IMG/VR virus record: IMGVR_UViG_3300034198_009790
Location: 1 to 23,108 of that record
Reading direction: 5' to 3' (one strand)
Source of the DNA: a virus
Length of the DNA: 23,108 nt
Of the stretch, positions 1-6,759 are shown one piece after another (positions within the stretch are counted from its first letter, which is position 1; each line of letters begins with the position of its first letter). A program made the translations under genes and the position numbers. The notes under the pieces were generated by a model. It saw only the letters and a program-made list of their open reading frames with translations. It searched no databases and was not told the DNA's origin.

Positions 1-459
1 AGGCCGTTTCAACTTCAATATGATTCTCCAACTGCTAAAGAAGTTCGCTCTGGTGCGCCAGCATCTTACGGCAACAATTTAAAAAAAGATCCACCTCCTT
101 TTGATCCTAGAAAACTGCAATCAAGTTTTATTAAATCAGGAACAAATCCTTTAAAAACAGGATTCAATAGTCAGGAGTTTGATCCCTCTACAGTTCAAAG
201 TTTAATTGACAAAGCTGGCACTGCCCCCAACTTTGGAGATATTGGCAATACAACAAATCAAGAAGATGAAGGAAACAAAGCAGGCAAAGAATTTTTAGCA
301 AAATACCAAGAAGGTGTACAACGAGGGTTAGTACAAGATCCCGTTAACGAGAATAATCTTGGTCCTTTTATGAGTCGCTCTGCTCCATATCAAAATGGTG
401 AAGGATTGACTAACGTATCTCAACCATTCCCAGGGAGTTCTGGAACTAAAATCGGATAG
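1..459 (+). CDS. 3' end of an unidentified gene, probably virion-associated
   Basis: The frame is open from the first base of the window and ends at TAG 457-459, giving at least 152 codons; the start lies outside the window. The visible part is polar and low in hydrophobic residues, rich in Asn, Gly, Pro, Ser and Gln, with no predicted membrane segment and no motif I recognise. It looks like the disordered or extended C-terminal part of a phage structural protein. It lies 9 nt upstream of the next gene and shares its strand, so the two are probably co-transcribed. It does not end in the Tyr-Val pair seen in the next two genes. Confidence 0.7.
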   Translation, partial: RPFQLQYDSPTAKEVRSGAPASYGNNLKKDPPPFDPRKLQSSFIKSGTNPLKTGFNSQEFDPSTVQSLIDKAGTAPNFGDIGNTTNQEDEGNKAGKEFLAKYQEGVQRGLVQDPVNENNLGPFMSRSAPYQNGEGLTNVSQPFPGSSGTKIG

Positions 460-468
460 AATTAGAAG

Positions 469-858
469 ATGGATATCAATAACATGCGCAAAGCCGGAGA
501 AGCATTAGGCGCGTTTTTTAAATCGCCTGCTGCACAACAGTTTGGCAAAAAAGTTGCTTTTGATTTAACAGCTAATGCTATTACTTCTGCATTGAATCCG
601 CGAATTACAAACGCAATGCAGCCTTCAATTAGCAATGGTATTCAGCCCGAGGCGCAAGCTGCTTATGTTGCTCATACTTATGATTTAAGTGCTCAGCAGT
701 ATGTGCAAGCTCAAATGGAGCATCAACGCTACTTGCAGAAGATGAGTTTAATTCAAGCTGAAAAGCAACCAACGGAAGTTATTCATCAGACAAGGCAAGA
801 CCCTAGCGCAATCATTGCGCAAATGTATGCACAAGGCACATCCAAAAGGTATGTGTAA
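469..858 (+). CDS. Small Ala/Gln-rich helical protein with C-terminal Tyr-Val tag
   Basis: The product has 129 aa and no recognised family. The N-terminal 45 residues look amphipathic (GEALGAFFKSPAAQQFGKK), and the rest is Gln/Ala-rich and probably helical. The last 15 residues, IIAQMYAQGTSKRYV, resemble the end of the transglycosylase-like protein at 14003-14617 (DIANQMLQSSYSYV). The ATG follows a weak purine run (AGAAG). The stop TAA shares its last base with the ATG of the next gene (TAATG), implying translational coupling. By position and composition I infer a minor or internal virion protein, without direct evidence of function. Confidence 0.75.
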   Translation: MDINNMRKAGEALGAFFKSPAAQQFGKKVAFDLTANAITSALNPRITNAMQPSISNGIQPEAQAAYVAHTYDLSAQQYVQAQMEHQRYLQKMSLIQAEKQPTEVIHQTRQDPSAIIAQMYAQGTSKRYV

Positions 859-2312
859 TGAATCCAGAAACAGTAAATAATTACTTGAATAATGGGTTGA
901 AGTTTGCGCAAAACTTTGCTCAAGATGTAATAAAGAAAGCTGAAACAAATATTTATCAAAGCCGCTATGGTACTTACGGATCAACTTTTAAAAAAGCTAC
1001 AGACTACGTTAAACACGCAGCAAAACAGTCAACCAATGTTGGCAAAGCAACCACTGTAGCCGCTGGCGCTATCAATGATTTTTTAACTAATCAGACGCGG
1101 CAAGATTGGTGGCATTACACAAATGTTCCACGCATGGCAGGAACAGTTGCTGGAAAAGTAGTAAATACTCTTGGCATGAGGGGAACGCTTGCAGGTGCAA
1201 CTTTAGTAGCAGCGGCTCCGTATCTTAATCAAATTTTAAGCACTGGTGGCAGTCTTAATGTTAAAGAAGGACTTAGGCCCAAAGGATACAAATCTTTAGC
1301 ACCAGCGTCACTAGAAAAAGATCCAACAGGTCGGACACCTGTATCTGCTCCTGTAGATCTTTCGCTTCGGTATCTCACTGGTCGCACTGGTGATTTATTG
1401 CCGTATCAAGAATTTAAACAAGACCGTCCTGATATTCTTCCAAGTCAATATGTAAACTATCGTCGTTACACTCAAAAAAGAAACAAGCCCGGAAATCTTG
1501 TAACAATTGATCCTGAAACTGGAAGTTTTGTAACTGCACAAGGAATTGTACGCGGATCTGTTGAAGGCTTGGCAGGAGATCCTGAAATTCGCATTATAGG
1601 CCGTCCTGTTACTGCTAGTTCAGCTGCAGGTTTTGGTGCGGGGTATGCTGTTATGCGTGGGTTACAAGCGGCAACCAAACTTCCTGTAAGTGAGAAAACA
1701 AAAATTGTATCTGAAAAATTAAAAGTAGAAGATCAATTAAAAAAGGTTATCAATGACTTGAGTACCGATGCTAAAAAAGCAGGCTATACAATGCCTGGTG
1801 AAATGATTTTTAATCAACAAGCAATTCAAGAAAACATTAAAAAAGTTAAAGAAGCAGGTGGAGTTCTTAATGCATTAGAAGCTCTAAGGGATAAACAACC
1901 CATGCAACAACAAACAACTAATGCTAATTACTTTAGAGAGTTAAAAGAATTAAGTGAGAAATTAAGAGGAAATGAATCAGCTGGTAAACAAGCAGAAGAG
2001 TTGCACCAGAAAATTAATGATTTTAAAGAAAAAGCTGCTAATGTCAAAGAACCAGTTTTAAATATTGCTCAACAAGCAGGGCAAGCTTTAGGTCCGTACA
2101 AAAATTTAGCTGTTGCTGGCGTTGGCATTGCTACAGCATTAGGTGTTGGTTATGCCACGAAGAAAGCATTACAGAAAGCGTCAGAGCAACGCATTAAAAA
2201 AAGTAATCCGGTAGAATACTTAAAACACAAACACGGTAGTTTAGAAGCTGCAGGCGCAGCACTAGGACAACCAAATGCCCGTAGCTGGCAAGAACTTGCT
2301 TCTTACGTTTAA
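858..2312 (+). CDS. 484-aa protein with hydrophobic segments and coiled coil; candidate internal/ejection protein
   Basis: No family is recognised. Residues about 103-125, 251-268 and 416-434 form Ala/Gly-rich hydrophobic stretches that could insert in a membrane. Residues about 285-400 are Lys/Glu/Gln-rich with heptad-like spacing, suggesting a coiled coil. A hydrophobic-plus-coiled-coil build without a signal peptide is common in phage internal proteins ejected into the cell, so I infer that role. The protein ends ELASYV, sharing the terminal Tyr-Val pair with four other proteins here. Its start overlaps the previous stop by one base, and the next gene begins 2 nt after its stop, so it sits inside a tight operon. 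Pore-forming or peripheral tail protein are alternatives. Confidence 0.75.
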   Translation: MNPETVNNYLNNGLKFAQNFAQDVIKKAETNIYQSRYGTYGSTFKKATDYVKHAAKQSTNVGKATTVAAGAINDFLTNQTRQDWWHYTNVPRMAGTVAGKVVNTLGMRGTLAGATLVAAAPYLNQILSTGGSLNVKEGLRPKGYKSLAPASLEKDPTGRTPVSAPVDLSLRYLTGRTGDLLPYQEFKQDRPDILPSQYVNYRRYTQKRNKPGNLVTIDPETGSFVTAQGIVRGSVEGLAGDPEIRIIGRPVTASSAAGFGAGYAVMRGLQAATKLPVSEKTKIVSEKLKVEDQLKKVINDLSTDAKKAGYTMPGEMIFNQQAIQENIKKVKEAGGVLNALEALRDKQPMQQQTTNANYFRELKELSEKLRGNESAGKQAEELHQKINDFKEKAANVKEPVLNIAQQAGQALGPYKNLAVAGVGIATALGVGYATKKALQKASEQRIKKSNPVEYLKHKHGSLEAAGAALGQPNARSWQELASYV

Positions 2313-2314
2313 TT

Positions 2315-2677
2315 ATGGCTTGGAACGCTTCTACAGATTTTAAGTTTGATCCAGGAGCTAGTTCTGGCTGGGGAGGGAGTTTTGATGACGCATATAAAAC
2401 AGATTGGAATAAAGATTTTACCAAAGACAGCAGTTCAGGTAGCAATAAAGGATTAGATTTTTTAAAAGGATTTGCTAAAAATTTATTTGGCGGGCAAGAT
2501 CAAAACTCACCTTATTCTTTTGGCAAAGGTTCTGTTGGTACAGGATTTTCTCAATTTACTCCTGATATTGGAATTATCACTCAAGGCGGTGGTTCTGGAC
2601 AATTTATTCCTGGACAACCTGGCTGGGGTGAAAAATTATTATCCGCAGGATTAAGTGCAGCTACTGCTTTCCTTTGA
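2315..2677 (+). CDS. Gly/Ser-rich 120-aa protein of unknown function
   Basis: The product has 120 aa. The first 45 residues are rich in Asp, Ser, Gly and Trp (GWGGSFDDAYKTDW), the middle is Gly/Gln-rich, and the last 12 residues are hydrophobic (LLSAGLSAATAFL end). No family is recognised. It starts 2 nt after the preceding stop, so translation is probably coupled. It ends before a 43-nt gap that holds a -10-like box and a strong ribosome binding site for the next gene. Composition and neighbours suggest a small virion component. Confidence 0.65.
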   Translation: MAWNASTDFKFDPGASSGWGGSFDDAYKTDWNKDFTKDSSSGSNKGLDFLKGFAKNLFGGQDQNSPYSFGKGSVGTGFSQFTPDIGIITQGGGSGQFIPGQPGWGEKLLSAGLSAATAFL

Positions 2678-2692
2678 TAAACTTATTCAGCT

Positions 2693-2698
2693 TAAAAT
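2693..2698 (+). promoter_or_regulatory. -10-like box (TAAAAT) before the 2721 gene
   Basis: TAAAAT lies in the only sizeable gap of this part of the operon, with 22 nt between it and the ATG at 2721. That spacing matches other candidate -10 boxes in this window. No convincing -35 box is visible. The 2721 gene also has a strong Shine-Dalgarno sequence, AAGGAG, at about 2707-2712. Confidence 0.35.
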
Positions 2699-2720
2699 AC
2701 TAAACATAAGGAGTTAGATT

Positions 2721-3536
2721 ATGTGGCCTTGGATTTTAGGTAGCGCAGCTCTAGGCGGTCTTCAAGCCTACGGTCAAAGTGGAGGAGATATTGGCAAGAC
2801 CCTTATGGGCGCAGGCATTGGCGGCGGTTTAGGTGCTTTTGGCCCAGCAGTCTCACGTTTTGCAGGAGGAGCGTTAGCAAATACAGCATTAGCTAACCAA
2901 CTGGCGCCAACTGCTTATAAAGCATCTCAACTGTTTGCAAGAAGTCCAGGCGCATCTAGTTTAATTAATCCTTTGCTTCAGCAAAAAGCAGGAGTAGAGT
3001 TAATTGGTAAAGGCGGTGCAGCTCTTGCTGGACTTGGACTTTCAGCAGCAATTCCAACAGTAGCTTCTGGAATTGCTGGTGCAACCCCACAGATTTTTGG
3101 AGGTGGCAGCCGCAAAGCAGGTGATGCTTTACGAGGCTCAATGCAACTGTTGGGCGCAGGAAAAGAAGTTACTACCCCTGGAGCAACTGGTGATGTAAAT
3201 CTTGCAGGCCCGCCTTCTTTAGGTCAGTATGGTCCTGATAGTTACACCGATGTTGCGGCTCTTAATAGCGCTGCTCGCGGCCAAATGTTACGAGGAGAAA
3301 TGGAAACGCGTAGTCAGTTAGAACAGATGAAAACATTGATGCCATATCAATATGAAATGATTAACAAGGCAGCCAACGCTGATTTTCTTCGTCAAGGCGC
3401 TGGGGCTCAATTGCGTACTCGTCTTGCACAAGGTGCTCAAGCTATGTTACAAGCTCAACTTGGGGCTCAAGCACTTGCCCAGCAAGGTAATCAAGCTATG
3501 TTACAAGCTGCAACAATGCGTGGCGGGTATGTTTGA
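2721..3536 (+). CDS. Gly/Ala-rich 271-aa protein with glycine-zipper-like segments and Tyr-Val tail
   Basis: ATG follows a strong AAGGAG site. The N-terminal half has long Gly/Ala-rich hydrophobic stretches with GxxxG spacing (for example GAGIGGGLGAFGPAV, about residues 31-45), typical of proteins that pack in or against membranes. The C-terminal third is Gln/Ala/Leu-rich and helical, and contains a repeated QAMLQA segment encoded by a 19-nt direct repeat (3437-3455 and 3491-3509). The protein ends in ATMRGGYV, carrying the terminal Tyr-Val seen in four other proteins. I infer an internal or ejected virion protein; no enzymatic motif is visible. Confidence 0.7.
   Translation: MWPWILGSAALGGLQAYGQSGGDIGKTLMGAGIGGGLGAFGPAVSRFAGGALANTALANQLAPTAYKASQLFARSPGASSLINPLLQQKAGVELIGKGGAALAGLGLSAAIPTVASGIAGATPQIFGGGSRKAGDALRGSMQLLGAGKEVTTPGATGDVNLAGPPSLGQYGPDSYTDVAALNSAARGQMLRGEMETRSQLEQMKTLMPYQYEMINKAANADFLRQGAGAQLRTRLAQGAQAMLQAQLGAQALAQQGNQAMLQAATMRGGYV
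3437..3509 (+). repeat. 19-nt direct repeat inside the 2721 gene
   Basis: Two identical 19-nt copies lie at 3437-3455 and 3491-3509, offset by 54 nt (18 codons), so both are read in the same frame and encode Gln-Ala-Met-Leu-Gln-Ala. This is a small internal duplication in the helical C-terminal region. Confidence 0.8.
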
Positions 3537-3538
3537 TC

Positions 3539-4087
3539 ATGGCAGATTCTGGTTCGGCATTTGATTTAAAATCAATCTGGGATCTAGCTTCTAAAGGAAG
3601 TTTGCCTTTTTTAAAGCAATACGCTCAATACAAAGTTCCAGAATTTTCTGCTAAAGGTATTGAAGCACCTGCTTTTGATCCGTTTAGCTTGGCTCCTGCA
3701 AGTTCACAACAAAAAGCAAGCGGAAAACCAAATTTAGAACCTACTCCTGATGTATCAAAATATGGTATTTGGTCACCCGAAGATGCTTTAAGGTATCAAC
3801 AAGCATACGGCGACATGGCAACGCAGCAAGCTGCTACAGCCTGGCGGGACATCTATCAACCTGGCATTAACCAAGCCAAGTTGTATGATTATCAGCTTCA
3901 AGCCGCAGGTTATAAATTAAAAGAAAACTCACCAACAGCTGCGGCTCAACGGGGTCTCATTGCTGCTCAAAATTTAGCTTCTACAATGGCAGGAGAAGCT
4001 GGATTATCTAATGCTCTTGCGAATCAATTAATTGCAGCAAAACAACCTGCACGCATTGGCTATACTGGTCAAACTTTTACAACTTAA
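3539..4087 (+). CDS. 182-aa protein of unknown function
   Basis: I chose ATG 3539 (start MADSGSAFDL), which lies 2 nt after the upstream stop TGA at 3534-3536. A TTG two codons earlier is open too but overlaps that stop and has no better ribosome site. The protein has a Pro/Ser-rich middle (about 45-75) and an Ala/Gln-rich helical C-terminal half. Near its end LANQLIAAKQPARIGY resembles the short helix seen before the Tyr-Val tags, but this protein ends TGQTFTT instead. No family is recognised; a minor virion protein is inferred from location. Confidence 0.65.
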   Translation: MADSGSAFDLKSIWDLASKGSLPFLKQYAQYKVPEFSAKGIEAPAFDPFSLAPASSQQKASGKPNLEPTPDVSKYGIWSPEDALRYQQAYGDMATQQAATAWRDIYQPGINQAKLYDYQLQAAGYKLKENSPTAAAQRGLIAAQNLASTMAGEAGLSNALANQLIAAKQPARIGYTGQTFTT

Positions 4088-4097
4088 ACTTTTAACC

Positions 4098-4107
4098 TTG
4101 CTATACT
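4098..4107 (+). promoter_or_regulatory. Extended -10 promoter candidate (TTGC-TATACT)
   Basis: TTGC directly followed by TATACT (4102-4107) lies in the 41-nt gap before the 4129 gene, leaving 21 nt to its ATG. The same TTGC-TATAnT arrangement occurs before the capsid leader at 10888-10897. No -35 match was found, which fits an extended -10 promoter read by a sigma70-type host polymerase. Confidence 0.5.
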
Positions 4108-4128
4108 GATACCAACGAGTTTAATGTA

Positions 4129-4503
4129 ATGGGCAGTTCCTCTCCTGTTGTTTACAATCCACCACCGCCGCCGCCTCCGTCCACGCAGTCGGTATCTACG
4201 CAGTCACTGCAAAACCAGACTGCACTGATGGAAGTTAGCGGTCAACAACAGCAAGCAAACATGCGGCTTGGTGCTGAGCTAGATCGTGCTAACAGTGAGT
4301 TCTTTACTGGTCAGAACATTCGCCAGACGCAAGCCACTGGTGCTGAAACTCGTGGCACACTGCAAACAAGTGGTGAGCAAGAACGTTTAGGTTACGGTGA
4401 ACAAGGTAAACAAACCAGGCTCACACAACAGCAAGCACAAGACTATGATAAGTACAAATCTCAACGTGATTACGAGTGGTCGCAAAAAGCGTACAAAGCG
4501 TAA
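4129..4503 (+). CDS. Polyproline, Gln-rich coiled-coil protein
   Basis: The product has 124 aa. Residues 11-18 form a near-pure proline run, followed by a Gln/Thr/Arg-rich stretch (about 25-124) that is probably one long polar helix or coiled coil. No hydrophobic segment and no known motif are visible. The start codon is immediately preceded by an overlapping ATG-TAA start-stop pair (4124-4129), and there is no clear Shine-Dalgarno. The 3' end overlaps the next gene by 28 nt in another frame. A structural linker or internal virion protein is possible; function is unknown. Confidence 0.65.
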   Translation: MGSSSPVVYNPPPPPPPSTQSVSTQSLQNQTALMEVSGQQQQANMRLGAELDRANSEFFTGQNIRQTQATGAETRGTLQTSGEQERLGYGEQGKQTRLTQQQAQDYDKYKSQRDYEWSQKAYKA

Positions 4504-4985
4504 CTTCCTGGCTAGAACGGTTAACTGAAAACGAAAAAGAATCTTATCTTGCTTTTTGTAAGAAAGTTTCTTCTCCAATCCAGATGTACCTTTATGCCCG
4601 TTTCATGGGGTTTAAAGGTTCAATTGTTGAATGTGATCAGTGGGCACAGCAACAATACAAAAAACCAAACTTTAACTTGGTTCTAGAAACTGAGATTGCT
4701 TCCATGCAGGTTGACATTGCCAAGCTGCGTGAAGGCATTGACATGGGAATGGTAAAGCAAGATATGGGAACTGCCCGTATTGCTATGCTGCAGAAAGAAC
4801 TGCGCGGTGCCATCAAACAATTGAATGATGAAAAACACTTAACAGATAAACAAGGTTTAATTCTTGCTGGTGCTGATCGTTCTTTAAGGGAGTTGCTTCT
4901 TATCTTTAGGGATGATCCAATTGAAGAATCTTTACAGGTTGCTTCCATGGGAGTGTGGACAAAAATCCTGGCAGAAGAATCCTAA
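4476..4985 (+). CDS. Putative small terminase subunit (helical protein just before the large terminase)
   Basis: The product has 169 aa, largely helical. Residues about 40-62 (ARFMGFKGSIVECDQWAQQQ region) could form a helix-turn-helix-like DNA-binding fold, followed by a charged coiled-coil middle (about 75-130). Small terminase subunits recognise phage DNA for packaging, often lie directly upstream of the large subunit and have a DNA-binding head plus oligomerising helices, so size, shape and place fit. I see no diagnostic motif. The GTG start at 4476 lies inside the previous gene without a ribosome site. The next in-frame ATG (about 4584) would cut off the N-terminus, so the true start is uncertain. 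Confidence 0.55.
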   Translation: MVAKSVQSVTSWLERLTENEKESYLAFCKKVSSPIQMYLYARFMGFKGSIVECDQWAQQQYKKPNFNLVLETEIASMQVDIAKLREGIDMGMVKQDMGTARIAMLQKELRGAIKQLNDEKHLTDKQGLILAGADRSLRELLLIFRDDPIEESLQVASMGVWTKILAEES

Positions 4986-5009
4986 GGTTTAGTAGCGTAA
5001 CCTAAAGGG

Positions 5010-6533
5010 ATGTCAGGAACTAGCATCTACTCTGTTTATCGGAGAACAGCACGAGCTGCTGCAAAGCAACACGTTGTCAAGAAAACATCAGACATTGATG
5101 TTGAAAGAGCGCGTACAGATTTTGCTTATTTTTGTGATGTTGTAGGTGACAAAAAACCTGCGAAGCATCACATGCAATGGCATCAGTATCTTTGCACTGG
5201 TGAAGATTCTGAATGTTTAATGAGTATTGGCGGTCCTAACGTTGACATCTTGGCTCCACGAGGATCAGCCAAAAGCACAGTTCTTGGTTTGTTTACTGCA
5301 TGGGCTATTGGTGTACATGCCCTACACAAAAAACCCTTAAAGATTCTTTACATCTCTTATACGGTTGATGTTGCTCGCCCCAAGAGTGCAGCTATCAAAC
5401 GAACCATTGAAGAAAGCAAACTCTATCGAGAGATCTTCCCAACGGTTAAAATTGCTAAAGGGATTAACTCTAACGAGTATTGGAGTATTGATTGGAAGTT
5501 TGCTGGCATTAAATCTACAGGTGAAGAAGAATTTACTGTATGTTGCGCAGGTCTTAAAGGTGCAGTGACTTCAAAACGTAGTCACCTTCTTATCCTCGAT
5601 GACGTGGTAAAGTCCGCCGACGACATTAAAAACAAAGATATTCGCTTAATGATGGAAGATAACTGGAACTCAGTTATTGTTCCAACCATGTTTGAAGGCG
5701 GCAGGGCAATCTGCCTTGGCACTAGATTCCGACATGATGATATTCACAGCACAACATTTACTCCAGCAAATAACTGGGTACAGCTTATCCAGTCTGCGGT
5801 TACTGTTGACAAGGAAGGCGATGAGGTTTCTTACTGGCCAGAAATGTGGTCACTGGAATACCTGCAAGATCGTCGGCGCCAGGCACCAATTAGTTTTAGT
5901 TTTCAGTACCAGAATCAAATTGTTCAAACCAGTGAGCTGTCCCTCTCCCCTGACTTGATTGTTAAAGGACAAATCCCTACAGAGTTTGATCGTATTGGGA
6001 TTGGCGTTGACCTTTCCGCTGGCGTCAGAGAACGTAATGACTACAGCGTATTTGTTTTGGGTGGGCGCGTAGGAGATAAGGTCTACATCATTGACTGCAA
6101 GCGCATCCGAATCATGGGCAACCTAGAAAAATTAGAAGCCCTAATGGAGATGCTCTACGAGTGGGGGATTGTTCATAAAGACGGAAATAACTACCATCCA
6201 ACTGGCACCAGTGTTGATGTTTGGTCAGAAGCTGTTGCCTATCAAGCATCTTTAGAAGCTGATTTTAAGCGAATTTGTTTAGGAGATCATGGACTCTATA
6301 ACATGATTTGGCACCCAATCAAAGGTTTCCGTGGCGACAAAGTTGCACGCTTTAGGGGCATTATGGGGTTGTTTGAACAACGCAAGATTAAGTTCAACAA
6401 GTACCGTAAGTTCCAAGCATTAACAGATGAAATCGTAAACTTTGGCGTCAGTTCTCACGACGATACGGTCGATGCCTTAGTATGGTTGTGCAATGGCCTA
6501 ATGGCCAGAGGAAAACTAGAGTTAGAGTATTGA
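5010..6533 (+). CDS. terL: Large terminase subunit (DNA-packaging ATPase/nuclease)
   Basis: The product has 507 aa, a usual length for the family. It drives ATP-dependent DNA translocation into the prohead and cuts the concatemer. The ATPase domain shows a Walker A loop at residues 82-90 (APRGSAKST), a Walker B at 193-198 (LLILDD) and a motif-III-like LGTRF at 236-240. The C-terminal RNase-H-like nuclease domain has the first acidic residue in IGIGVDLSAG (D334), a second candidate in VDVWSE (402-407) and the final pair in SSHDDTVDAL (D484, D485). All key residues are present, so it should be active. It begins 24 nt after the putative small subunit; AAAGGG just before the ATG is a weak, very close ribosome site. 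Confidence 0.95.
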   Translation: MSGTSIYSVYRRTARAAAKQHVVKKTSDIDVERARTDFAYFCDVVGDKKPAKHHMQWHQYLCTGEDSECLMSIGGPNVDILAPRGSAKSTVLGLFTAWAIGVHALHKKPLKILYISYTVDVARPKSAAIKRTIEESKLYREIFPTVKIAKGINSNEYWSIDWKFAGIKSTGEEEFTVCCAGLKGAVTSKRSHLLILDDVVKSADDIKNKDIRLMMEDNWNSVIVPTMFEGGRAICLGTRFRHDDIHSTTFTPANNWVQLIQSAVTVDKEGDEVSYWPEMWSLEYLQDRRRQAPISFSFQYQNQIVQTSELSLSPDLIVKGQIPTEFDRIGIGVDLSAGVRERNDYSVFVLGGRVGDKVYIIDCKRIRIMGNLEKLEALMEMLYEWGIVHKDGNNYHPTGTSVDVWSEAVAYQASLEADFKRICLGDHGLYNMIWHPIKGFRGDKVARFRGIMGLFEQRKIKFNKYRKFQALTDEIVNFGVSSHDDTVDALVWLCNGLMARGKLELEY

Positions 6534-6546
6534 CGATTTAGATCAT

Positions 6547-6552
6547 TACAAT
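6547..6552 (+). promoter_or_regulatory. -10-like box TACAAT very close to the AbrB-like start
   Basis: TACAAT lies in the terminase/AbrB-like gap, with only 6 nt before the ATG at 6559. If it is a promoter, transcription would begin at or next to the start codon and the message would be leaderless. No Shine-Dalgarno is present, which is consistent but not proof. Confidence 0.25.
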
Positions 6553-6558
6553 CTTGTT

Positions 6559-6732
6559 ATGCAGTATTTTGAAATTGAATTAGAGCAAGACAGCTACGGC
6601 TCTGCTATCTTTTCTCTTCCCGATGAACTCTGCCATGACATGGGATTAGTCCCAGGTGAACGATTTGATATTGAAGTGGAAGATGACTCCATTATTTTCA
6701 AACGGCTAACACCTGGCTATGAGGTTGAGTAA
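6559..6732 (+). CDS. AbrB/MazE-like swapped-hairpin protein (57 aa)
   Basis: The sequence starts MQYFEIELEQDSYGSAIF and continues with SLPDELCHDMGLVPGERFDI and a closing hydrophobic strand (DSIIFKRL). This matches the SpoVT-AbrB/MazE pattern: beta strand, Pro-Asp-Glu helix, Gly-Leu-x-x-Gly-Glu turn, then two strands. Such domains dimerise and bind DNA as transition-state regulators or antitoxins. No toxin gene is adjacent, so a regulator of late genes or an inhibitor of host regulation is more likely than an antitoxin. It sits alone between the terminase and the portal, 25 nt after the terminase stop. The family call rests on the short pattern only. Confidence 0.65.
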   Translation: MQYFEIELEQDSYGSAIFSLPDELCHDMGLVPGERFDIEVEDDSIIFKRLTPGYEVE

Positions 6733-6759
6733 GATAAAGACACGGCAAATTAAGAAGTA

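Noticed and set aside
3533-3541. TTG start at 3533 for the 182-aa gene
   Set aside because: ATG 3539 is in the same frame two codons later, just after the upstream stop; TTG has no better ribosome site.
4981-5009. Small inverted repeat AGGTT/AACCT before the terminase gene
   Set aside because: The stem is only 5 bp with no T-run and no match to other control sites; chance is likely.
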